Made by a program: the position numbers and the translations under genes. The notes beneath the pieces were generated by a model. That model saw only the letters and a program-made list of their open reading frames with translations, was not told the origin of the DNA and searched no databases. Shown here piece by piece: positions 16,242 to 23,552 of a stretch of 23,552 nucleotides of DNA (the stretch's first letter is position 1; each line of letters begins with the position of its first letter). Source of the DNA: FEN-1297 sp046706945 (GTDB lineage: Bacteria > Bacteroidota > Ignavibacteria > Ignavibacteriales > Ignavibacteriaceae); NCBI GenBank assembly GCA_046706945.1, contig JBJKOY010000402.1, positions 1 to 23,552 of the forward strand, read 5' to 3'.

Positions 16242-19200
16242 ATGTCGGATAAAAAACAAAGAGAAACATGGCTCTCCCAAAAAGGACGGGCCATGCTTCG
16301 AACCGGTGAAAAAAATCAGCTCGTTGTCCCGGGACCGAAATATAAAATATTTTTTTACCGCGGGCATTCCTTCACCGGCCAGGATACGGAAAAAGAACTG
16401 CCAGGGGAAACCAAGGTTATTTCACCTATAGATAAAAAAACCCTCGGACTGCTTTTCAAGCATAAACTTTTCCCGGAAGCGGCCAACCAGCTTTTAATCC
16501 GTGTTGAAACAGCCGAGGTAAAGAAACCGGAATTGAAAGTTAAGGCATCCGCAGGATCCGTTACGCTAAATATTAAAAAGTCGGAGGACGGCAATTGGAT
16601 AACCGAGCACAAAGTTGTTCTCATGTACGGAAAAAGCAGCGACCTGAAGGGAGCTAAGTTTGAAGGCATTGATCTGGTCGACGTCGGCAAGTCGGGGGAC
16701 ATAGGCTATGCCGAGACCGTTGAATTTACGTGCGGGACAGATAAAAGAAAATTGGGATTAATCGATTTCTTGATTGAAAATGCGGAAGGGAAATATACAA
16801 CCAGCCGTTACGGAATATTTAAGACAAGAACTCCCAACTTTAAACTGCCGTGTTATCAGGTAGGTCCCAACCGTTTGGATATTATTCTGGATGACGGCGA
16901 CGACGAGAGCATCGATAAACTAAATCTAACCGTCCTAATCGATCCGGCAAGCAGCATGGTCGATAAAAAGAATTTCCGGCTTGCCGTTCCGCACGATTCG
17001 CGGCGCATCGACGGAAACTGGGACCAGCAAAGCAAGCGCAGCCGTTTATACTACGAACCCCCCAAAGACGGCGACCTGGCGTTGTTCATGTTCGGCGAAA
17101 ACCGTGTAAGGGTCTATGCCGACGGCGAACTGCTGTTCGTAGCCCACTTTTTCCTGTACCTGGACGACGGCGAAACGATTGCCGGACTTACAAAGGAAGA
17201 AATATTCGTTAATTATAATAAAATAATTCTGCCCGCGGCTAAAGACCAAATACTTTTGGATTTTAAAGATTCGGCTTCGGGTTACGACATAGGATGCTAC
17301 CTTTATTCGCTGTACTTAAGACCGCAGGGATATACAGGCGAATTTAAAATACTGCAGGCCGCTCCCCATGAAAAATTAAACGCGGATGAACTTGTTAGCC
17401 TTGTTGAAAAAATAAAATCTTTCAAAGATGATATTCTTGAGGATATAAATTTTAACGTTCTGGCGAAACCTGCTGATGATATTACCCTGGAAAGGTATGC
17501 GGATGCTTTTATTAAAACTACTGCTCCCGTAGAATTCGATGCCGCGGCAAACGGATGGTTTAATAATGCGTTCCCCGATTATTTCCACCATTTTTTTATG
17601 AATACTTTTCCGGCTCACAGACTGATCGATAAAATTCTTTACAAGGACGTTGATCCGCCCGTTCTTAACCTGTCGGGCGCCCACTTTGAAACCAATAAAA
17701 CTTTTATTTTACCGACCGCAAAGGATGAACTTCACGAGTTAAAGAAACTGATTGACAACCACAGCGACAGGAAGCTGGCTGTTTTCGGTCATACCGATAA
17801 GGTAGGGACGCAGGCATATAACGACCAGTTGTCCTTACTTCGCGGGCAGTCAGCCTACAATTTGCTCATAAAAAACGCGGCATGGTGGGACGGAAAATTC
17901 TACACCAATAACCTTCAGAATGAATTACCCTGGGGTACGCGCGAGGTCCAGTATATGCTTTCGGCTCTCGGGTATTATAATTATAAAGTCGACGGAATAA
18001 TGGGACAGCATACCCGGAACGCATCAACATCTTTCCGGAACGATCAGGGATTGGGTCCCGGTAATGATTTCGATAATAACAACAGGCTTAACCCGGTAAC
18101 GCGCCAGGCTTTAATCAGCGCTTACATGGATAATCTTTTTAACGGTCAGCTCAACAACAATAATTTTTTCCAGGATCCCGCGCCTGCTCCCGCGGTATTC
18201 GGATGCGGCGAGGCTTATCCTCTTATCCAATCGAACCAGGCTAATGCACAGAATAGGAGAGTGGTATTCGTCTTGAGAAAAAATGCGGTTAATCCCATTG
18301 ACCTTGCACAAATGGGTCAGGCGGTTCCGTTCAACCGGTGGTTAAGCCAGGAAGCTTCCGACGGTAATAAATACATGCCTCCGTTTTTAGTCGGATGCTA
18401 CGATACCGGCATCGGGATGGGCGCCGGCGATAATTACAGCGGGGACAAGCTGGACGCCGATAACCGGATATCTATCAGAGGAAGAAGGCTGAAAAAGCCC
18501 AGCCATGTGGATGCGGCCGGAGCACAAAGCGTTGTAATGTATGCGGACGGAGATTTAAGCCAACTTTCCGATTCAGCTACTCCGCACGGGACCGGTGTAA
18601 TGACCTGCATGGCTTCCGACGGAGCGGGCAATGAATTAGGCGGCAACGCTAGGGATGCAAACCAAACGGTACTCGGAACGGGAAAGGATATATTCTTAAG
18701 ACCTATTAAAAAGGCCGGGGACTTTAAATCCAGTCTGAGAAATTATGAACTGCTTGCCGCGGATTCTGATATCAAGGTAGTAAGCAGCTCATTTTTATTT
18801 ACAAACATGTACGGACTTACGCAGGCCGAACGGAAGTCCCTGGAAATAAGAATTAGGAATTTGCTAAACAGCGGTAAAATTTATTTTATTGCCGCCGCAA
18901 ACGTTAACCCGGTCAACTTTCCCAAGCAGCGGGACGTTGCGAGAACGGAGGGAGGATATTTTGCCCCGACCCGCTCGCAGCCCAGGAGCAGCCTTTCAGG
19001 CGATCAAAGCTTCCGGCAGAGGATTGCGACGGTAGGCGCAACCACATGTGTAGTCACGGACGATGATCCCGAAATGCCTACGAATTTTACCTATCTCGGT
19101 GCCGAATTATCTCTGGCAGCTCCAGGTAATGAAATAAGGGTGTTTTATGCAACCGGCGGAACTGTAGTCGATGGAATTCATATACGCAATATAGACGGCA

Positions 19201-21821
19201 CCTCTTTTGCCACGCCGATGACGGCAGGGGTTGCCGCGGAAATGATGCTTGTAAATCCCGAACTGCAGAAGAGCGATAAAATGGTACAGGTAATTGAAAT
19301 GCTGGAAGCATCGGCGGAAGAACTCCCTTCATTGGCTAGCGCGCCTCCTGCGGAACAGGGCTTATTTCTTCCCGGCCAGCCGAACGCGGATCCGAACCTG
19401 GTACCCGCGGATCTCGCAGGTTTCAGGAGAATAAATTTTTGGAAAGCCGTCCTCTGTGCTTTGAACGAGGGAATTCCCTCGGAAGCGGTTTATAAAGGAA
19501 ACCCGGCTACCGGACATTTTACTTCGCTGACTGCCAAGACAAGCGCAAATACTAAATGGTACGGTTTCGAAATAAGGATCCCTTTGTTTGAAGCATCCGT
19601 CTGGCTGCAAAAATCCGACGGTTCATGGGTACGCCTGGAAGACCCGGGCGCGACCCTGCCCGATAATAGGAAAATCGGGCTGGCCTGGAGAGCGGTACAG
19701 CCGCTAAGAGTACCGGCAACAAATGCCAACGCAGGCTACAGGGGATTTGTTTTACCGGCTGTTCAGCCGACTGCTATTAGTTTATGGCTTTGTCAATTCA
19801 GTATCAAGCATGACGAACTTACAAAATATTCGAAACTTGCCGTATTCGAAAAAGAGGTTGACCCCGGGTATCAATCGAACCCGCCGGCTTCTCAAATTGA
19901 CCTTACTTTAATAGACAATATGAGAAGTCCGAAGAATATATCCGCCGCCCAGCGGACAGCCAATATTTCTTTGGATCAGATAGCCTCGCATGTTGAAGAG
20001 TTCAGTTATTTTGTTTTCCATTTAAACGTCGCTCCAGCCCCGTTTAAGGAATTTAAATTCGTTAATTCCGCCGCGGCAAATGCAGGCGAAGAGATAGACG
20101 TATTTATATACGCGATTGATACCTTGAATAATATCAAACTAGATTACAACAATAATATCGACATAACGCATAACGGGTTTGCGGGAGCCGTTCTGCCGGC
20201 ATTTAAAGGCGGCGGAACTTCTAATAAGGGCGTATTTATTAACGGGAATCCTGCTGCCGCGCCTGTTAATGTCGCTATGGCCGGCGGAAAAGTCGGAATT
20301 AAATTAAGCAACTTCAACAATCAAAAATTTCATTTGAATGTCGACGACAATAACGGGCACAACGGGCAAAGCGGCGATATCCAGATAGCCCGCCCCGGCG
20401 CCGTAAATTCTCTTAAAATAGAACTGGCCTTTTTTAATAACGCCGATGACCCGCTGCAAAGGAACCCGTGGGTAGCCGAACAATTAAAAGTAACCTTAAA
20501 AGTCCTTGATACGGCCGGAAGAGTAAAAACGGATTATACGGGAAAAGTTAAATTGACCGTAATTGAAGGGGAGACCGGCTGGGACGAACCCGGCGGTAAT
20601 TCTCCGTACAAAGGCGGAGTTCATGTCGCGAATTCGGTTCTCGCCCCTTTCAATGCAAATTTATTCGAGCATCAGTTTGCGGCTGGCGATAAGGGTACAT
20701 TCGATTTCCCGGTTTTTGTATATACTTCCGGGAATACAAAGTTCGGAGCGCAGATCGTCGATACATCGATTAAAACTGAGTCTCAAAGAATTAATATTGT
20801 TGCCAACGGCGTCGACAACTTAAAACTGGACTACCCTCAAAATACTACAACGGGAAACACTTTCAATTTAGCCGTTTCGGTGAGGGACAAATATAACAAC
20901 GTTATTATTGATTATTCGGATAAAGTCACTTTAAGTTTGATAGCCGGAACCGCAGGCGCGGCGGCCGGCAACGTAAAGAGCGGGGTGTTCTTTACGAGTA
21001 CCTCCGGCGAAGGAACATACGAACATACTTTCAGGGGGCAGGATAAGGGAGTATGGAATTTTCCCGTAACGGCATATACCGCCGAGGTGATACAAATCCG
21101 CGCTTCAGCTCCGCCCGTAAATTCCGATACGAATAATATTACCGTAAACGGACCGGGCGCCCTCAGCAAGTTCCGTTTTGAGATAAATAAAAATCAAACG
21201 AAGGGCGTCCGCTACAGAGTTATTGTTTCGGCTCTTGACGCGAACGACCAGGTTATAAATAATGCCAACAACCAGGCGACTCTTTGCCTTGTTAAGGGCA
21301 CGCCGGGCGACGGATCAGGCTCGAAGGGAACCGATATTCATAATACTCCGCATGTTTATACCGCTTCGGACAGAGGCAGCTTTGCTTTTGAAGCAACCTC
21401 TTATACGCCCGAAGAAATTAAGCTGCGCGCATTCTCCGGCGCGGTAAGCACGGATTCCGATATAGTAAATATCGGAGGCTACAGGCCGCTGAACGATTTT
21501 CAATGGGTGGTTCAAACAAATACGACCACCGGGAATACATGCAGCGCAACGATAAGGGCAGTAGATATTAATAAGCAGATCATCACCGACTTCAATAAAA
21601 AAGTTAAGATCTCGCTCGCAGCGGGGATGGGAACACCGTACAGCAGTATTTTGGGAAGAAGGAAGAGAGGTGTAAAAATCGGCGGCGCGAGTCATACTTT
21701 TGACTCAGACGACGAAGGTCAATACACATTCAGTGTTACGGCTTATACCGCCGAAACAATCATGCTCCAGGTTACCTGCGGCGGGATGACGAAATTTTCG
21801 CCCGCAATAACCGTTACTTAA
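16242..21821 (+). CDS. giant candidate T6SS effector: split OmpA/PG-binding carrier + subtilisin-like protease + Ig-like repeats
   Basis: The 1859-residue protein starts without a signal peptide. Residues 1-450 are unrecognised. A split OmpA-like fold follows: HFETNKTFILP (from 481), FGHTDKVG (515-522), an inserted PG_binding_1-like domain (about 567-604), then GCGEAYPLIQ and NRRVVFVL (654-680). A peptidase S8 domain (about 712-1020) has the complete triad: Asp721 in CYDTGIG, His782 in HGTGVMTCMAS, Ser988 in GTSFATPMTAG, plus the probable oxyanion Asn887. About five beta-rich repeats (1268-1859) close the protein. No pro-domain typical of secreted subtilases is evident. Position right after PAAR and lack of a Sec signal point to delivery by the T6SS, where the OmpA/PG-binding part would hold the protease in the target periplasm (inference). 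A housekeeping cell-wall protease is less likely. Confidence 0.88.
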   Translation: MSDKKQRETWLSQKGRAMLRTGEKNQLVVPGPKYKIFFYRGHSFTGQDTEKELPGETKVISPIDKKTLGLLFKHKLFPEAANQLLIRVETAEVKKPELKVKASAGSVTLNIKKSEDGNWITEHKVVLMYGKSSDLKGAKFEGIDLVDVGKSGDIGYAETVEFTCGTDKRKLGLIDFLIENAEGKYTTSRYGIFKTRTPNFKLPCYQVGPNRLDIILDDGDDESIDKLNLTVLIDPASSMVDKKNFRLAVPHDSRRIDGNWDQQSKRSRLYYEPPKDGDLALFMFGENRVRVYADGELLFVAHFFLYLDDGETIAGLTKEEIFVNYNKIILPAAKDQILLDFKDSASGYDIGCYLYSLYLRPQGYTGEFKILQAAPHEKLNADELVSLVEKIKSFKDDILEDINFNVLAKPADDITLERYADAFIKTTAPVEFDAAANGWFNNAFPDYFHHFFMNTFPAHRLIDKILYKDVDPPVLNLSGAHFETNKTFILPTAKDELHELKKLIDNHSDRKLAVFGHTDKVGTQAYNDQLSLLRGQSAYNLLIKNAAWWDGKFYTNNLQNELPWGTREVQYMLSALGYYNYKVDGIMGQHTRNASTSFRNDQGLGPGNDFDNNNRLNPVTRQALISAYMDNLFNGQLNNNNFFQDPAPAPAVFGCGEAYPLIQSNQANAQNRRVVFVLRKNAVNPIDLAQMGQAVPFNRWLSQEASDGNKYMPPFLVGCYDTGIGMGAGDNYSGDKLDADNRISIRGRRLKKPSHVDAAGAQSVVMYADGDLSQLSDSATPHGTGVMTCMASDGAGNELGGNARDANQTVLGTGKDIFLRPIKKAGDFKSSLRNYELLAADSDIKVVSSSFLFTNMYGLTQAERKSLEIRIRNLLNSGKIYFIAAANVNPVNFPKQRDVARTEGGYFAPTRSQPRSSLSGDQSFRQRIATVGATTCVVTDDDPEMPTNFTYLGAELSLAAPGNEIRVFYATGGTVVDGIHIRNIDGTSFATPMTAGVAAEMMLVNPELQKSDKMVQVIEMLEASAEELPSLASAPPAEQGLFLPGQPNADPNLVPADLAGFRRINFWKAVLCALNEGIPSEAVYKGNPATGHFTSLTAKTSANTKWYGFEIRIPLFEASVWLQKSDGSWVRLEDPGATLPDNRKIGLAWRAVQPLRVPATNANAGYRGFVLPAVQPTAISLWLCQFSIKHDELTKYSKLAVFEKEVDPGYQSNPPASQIDLTLIDNMRSPKNISAAQRTANISLDQIASHVEEFSYFVFHLNVAPAPFKEFKFVNSAAANAGEEIDVFIYAIDTLNNIKLDYNNNIDITHNGFAGAVLPAFKGGGTSNKGVFINGNPAAAPVNVAMAGGKVGIKLSNFNNQKFHLNVDDNNGHNGQSGDIQIARPGAVNSLKIELAFFNNADDPLQRNPWVAEQLKVTLKVLDTAGRVKTDYTGKVKLTVIEGETGWDEPGGNSPYKGGVHVANSVLAPFNANLFEHQFAAGDKGTFDFPVFVYTSGNTKFGAQIVDTSIKTESQRINIVANGVDNLKLDYPQNTTTGNTFNLAVSVRDKYNNVIIDYSDKVTLSLIAGTAGAAAGNVKSGVFFTSTSGEGTYEHTFRGQDKGVWNFPVTAYTAEVIQIRASAPPVNSDTNNITVNGPGALSKFRFEINKNQTKGVRYRVIVSALDANDQVINNANNQATLCLVKGTPGDGSGSKGTDIHNTPHVYTASDRGSFAFEATSYTPEEIKLRAFSGAVSTDSDIVNIGGYRPLNDFQWVVQTNTTTGNTCSATIRAVDINKQIITDFNKKVKISLAAGMGTPYSSILGRRKRGVKIGGASHTFDSDDEGQYTFSVTAYTAETIMLQVTCGGMTKFSPAITVT
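20043..21818 (+). repeat. five Ig-like protein repeats at the end of the protease gene
   Basis: Five units of roughly 110-135 residues begin near residues 1268, 1390, 1526, 1643 and 1752. All five share an early strand followed by a (L/R/V)D-x-x-x-(N/Q/R)-hydrophobic turn. The last four share the ending pattern D-(K/R/E)-G-x-(F/W/Y)-x-F followed by YT. This resembles bacterial Ig-like or filamin-type repeats that act as spacers or binding arms on surface proteins. DNA identity between units is low, so they are old duplications. Confidence 0.7.
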
Positions 21822-21841
21822 TTTAAAGAGAGATACCGGCA

Positions 21842-22390
21842 ATGCGTGTATATTTAAATAAGTTTCTCTTTATTTTAATTGTTTTGGTTTTTTATAATTT
21901 TACATGCGGGAGTTCAGAGGTAAGAAAAGGAAATCCGTTGTTTGCTAAAAACGTTAAATATTTCCAGGTAGGGAAAGGGGACAGCGAGTGGAAGCCGTCG
22001 GATAAAATGTTCGGTCCTCAATTGGTTATCTTCCGTTCCGATAAATTATGGCAGGAGAAAAAGCATTTATTTAACCTGAACCCTTCATCAACCGATTCCG
22101 CCGCCGAAGAAATGCTGGATAAAATAAATTTTGAAAAAGAATCGGTACTGATCTTTACGTTCGGGCTGGTGGGATCCACCGGGTACTCGCTGGATGTTAA
22201 AAACCTGACGGTAAATAAAATCCTTGAATGCAGATTAATTTCAAAAAGACCACTGCCCAACGAAACCACCGGCGCCGTTATGCAGCATCCGTTCGTATTA
22301 ACCGTAGTCGAATCCCCGTCCATACCCGATAAATATAAAATATACATCGACAACAAATTAACCGATTTTAAAGTTCACCGGTTCGAGTAA
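21842..22390 (+). CDS. PrcB-like lipoprotein, candidate immunity or partner of the protease
   Basis: The 182-residue product starts with a basic N-terminus and a hydrophobic run (residues 8-18). Cys22 sits in NFTCGSS, a plausible though non-classical lipobox, so it is probably a periplasm-facing lipoprotein. The body matches my memory of the PrcB C-terminal domain: a region QLVIFRSDKLWQEKKH, then INFEKESVLIFTFG with STGYSLDV, and a late QHPFVLTVVES strand. In Treponema denticola, PrcB is a lipoprotein partner of the subtilisin-like protease PrtP (dentilisin). Here it lies 20 bases after a gene with a subtilisin domain. An immunity or inhibitor role in the producer's periplasm is therefore a reasonable inference; a chaperone for the protease is the alternative. 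AGAGAGA precedes the ATG. Confidence 0.65.
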   Translation: MRVYLNKFLFILIVLVFYNFTCGSSEVRKGNPLFAKNVKYFQVGKGDSEWKPSDKMFGPQLVIFRSDKLWQEKKHLFNLNPSSTDSAAEEMLDKINFEKESVLIFTFGLVGSTGYSLDVKNLTVNKILECRLISKRPLPNETTGAVMQHPFVLTVVESPSIPDKYKIYIDNKLTDFKVHRFE

Positions 22391-22408
22391 AATCCCTTCC
22401 TATATATT

Positions 22409-23287
22409 ATGCCTGAACATAAAGGTAATACGGATAAAGAAAACAAGGTAAAGCTTACTTCCGCAATAGAGCAGGTAGTCTGGACGATAGGCGCGGCGTC
22501 TGCGGGAGCAAAGGCAGGACTTGAAGTTTATACCCAGTTCGTGGGGAACAATTCCGATATTTCGATCGAGATATCGGATAAATCCGGGAAAAAATTCGAT
22601 ACCGTAAAAGGCAAAATGTCCGGCAATAATTATTGGACGGAAATAACGGTACCGGAAAAAGCTAAAGACGAACTATACGCCGAGGTTAAGCTTTCGAAAC
22701 AGGGATTAAATAAAAAATCGAATTCGCTTTATCTTTTTCCCCCGGTAAAGATTACAAACGCAAAGTGGGAGAAAAAAACTACCTACCAGGGAGAAATTCT
22801 GAAAATAAAAGCGGACATAACCGGTCTTGCCGACGGCAATGAAGCGGAAGTTCAAATCTGGGAACACCACCCGGACGAAGTCCATGAAATGGTCACGCAG
22901 TATTCGACAATAATAAAAAATAAAAAAATCGAAACCGAATGGGAATTTAAATTTGAGGGGACGCCGGACGAACTTTTAGCGGAAGTGGAAAACGGGAATA
23001 AGAACGCTCCTCAATTTTTTTACAGAATTAAAGCTGCGGGAATTACAGCGGACTCGGATTTAATAGGCATGAATTGGGTCTTTCTCGAGTTAATCGGTGA
23101 AGACGGGTACCCGCTGCCGAATGAAAAATATATTATTGAATTATCAGGCGGCGGGAAAAAAGTAGGGATGCTTGACGGGGACGGGCGTGCGTTTTTAAAT
23201 GATTTTGAGAAAAAAGAGGATTTAAAAATAATTTTTCCCGATATCGACAAAGACGCCTGGGAAAAAGCATCAAATAATAATTCTTAA
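22409..23287 (+). CDS. PAAR-extension-like protein lacking PAAR, candidate T6SS adaptor
   Basis: The 292-residue product is built from the same modules as the C-terminal halves of the two PAAR proteins. After a unique N-terminus with a short small-residue stretch (WTIGAASAGAKAGLEV, about 30-45) comes a beta region with DKSGKKFDTV. An Ig-like segment opening NAKWEKKTTYQGEILKIKA follows, and the final module has GEDGYPLPNEKYIIELSGG, DGDGRAFLNDF and IIFPDI. There is no PAAR domain, signal peptide or catalytic motif. It may be a detached tip-extension or adaptor that links cargo to the spike. No ribosome-binding site is obvious before the ATG. The gene lies between the lipoprotein and a LysM-like gene and is probably co-transcribed with both. 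Confidence 0.72.
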   Translation: MPEHKGNTDKENKVKLTSAIEQVVWTIGAASAGAKAGLEVYTQFVGNNSDISIEISDKSGKKFDTVKGKMSGNNYWTEITVPEKAKDELYAEVKLSKQGLNKKSNSLYLFPPVKITNAKWEKKTTYQGEILKIKADITGLADGNEAEVQIWEHHPDEVHEMVTQYSTIIKNKKIETEWEFKFEGTPDELLAEVENGNKNAPQFFYRIKAAGITADSDLIGMNWVFLELIGEDGYPLPNEKYIIELSGGGKKVGMLDGDGRAFLNDFEKKEDLKIIFPDIDKDAWEKASNNNS

Positions 23288-23296
23288 AAAGTAAAG

Positions 23297-23552
23297 ATGC
23301 CGATTAAACACCTTGTACAGCAGGGAGAATGCATTTCGAGTATTTCATTTGAATCGGGTTTTTTCCCCGATACAATCTGGAACCTGCCGGATAATTCGGA
23401 ATTAAAAAATAAGAGGAAAGATCCAAATATTTTAATGCCCGGAGATACCGTCGTTATTCCCGATAAACGCCAGAAGAAAGAAAGCCTGGAATACGGTAAA
23501 CGCAATCGTTTTAAACGGAAAGGCGTTCCGCAGAAGTTCGTTATGATCGTTA
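23297..23552 (+). CDS. LysM-like protein (partial, runs off the window)
   Basis: An open frame starting at ATG 23297 continues past the last base. It encodes IKHLVQQGECISSISFESG, then a Trp-containing helix and MPGDTVVIPDK, followed by a basic segment with KRNRFKRK. The order QGEC-SSI, then a loop, then PGD-x-VxIP is the pattern of a LysM-type fold. Short LysM-like proteins of this kind are frequent beside PAAR/VgrG genes. At least 85 residues are present, and the C-terminal part is missing, so whether it carries a further domain cannot be told. It starts nine bases after the previous stop. Confidence 0.75.
   Translation, partial: MPIKHLVQQGECISSISFESGFFPDTIWNLPDNSELKNKRKDPNILMPGDTVVIPDKRQKKESLEYGKRNRFKRKGVPQKFVMIV

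Overview
The window is the 5'-to-middle part of a type VI secretion system (T6SS) locus. Every convincing gene is on the + strand. Gene recognition rests on reading the translated sequences by eye; no database search was run. The host should be a diderm (Gram-negative) bacterium, because the system spans an envelope, one product looks like a lipoprotein, and several proteins carry peptidoglycan-binding domains. Base composition is moderate (my impression is the mid-40s % GC), arginine AGG and isoleucine ATA codons are common, and Shine-Dalgarno motifs are visible before some genes but not all. An Ignavibacteria/Bacteroidota-Chlorobi type lineage is possible, but this is a weak guess.

Region 1 (30-8155) is the core machine: tssC (sheath), hcp (tube), a 160-base gap with three stem-loops, tssE, tssF, tssG (baseplate; tssE/F and F/G overlap) and clpV/tssH (sheath-recycling AAA+ ATPase). 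The tssG 3' end is made of a REP-like palindrome that supplies its last codons. tssB probably lies just upstream. tssA, tssK and the membrane-complex genes are not in the window.

Region 2 (8167-15136) is the spike and a first cargo cassette. It holds vgrG, a PAAR tip gene with a long C-terminal extension, a signal-less OmpA-like protein with a peptidoglycan-binding domain inserted in it, and a 698-residue protein with a C-terminal cluster of Gly/Ala-rich hydrophobic segments (a candidate membrane-active toxin). It ends in a 75-bp relic of a second vgrG 3' end.

Region 3 (15148-22390) is a second cargo cassette. A second PAAR gene, clearly a duplicate of the first, is followed by a 1859-residue protein and a small lipoprotein. 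The large protein combines a unique N-terminus, the same split OmpA/peptidoglycan-binding carrier, an intact subtilisin-like (S8) protease domain and about five Ig-like repeats. The lipoprotein resembles PrcB, the partner of the subtilisin-like protease complex of Treponema. Region 4 (22409-end) has a protein built from the same modules as the PAAR C-terminal extensions but lacking PAAR, then the start of a LysM-like gene.

Working model (inference): one VgrG spike can be tipped by either PAAR protein. Each PAAR is linked to an OmpA/peptidoglycan-binding carrier that holds the effector at the target cell wall. In cassette 1 carrier and effector are separate genes; in cassette 2 they are one polypeptide. 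The PrcB-like lipoprotein would protect the producer's periplasm from the protease. The cassettes arose at least partly by duplication of a vgrG-tail/PAAR unit, which is still collinear without gaps over 548 bp.
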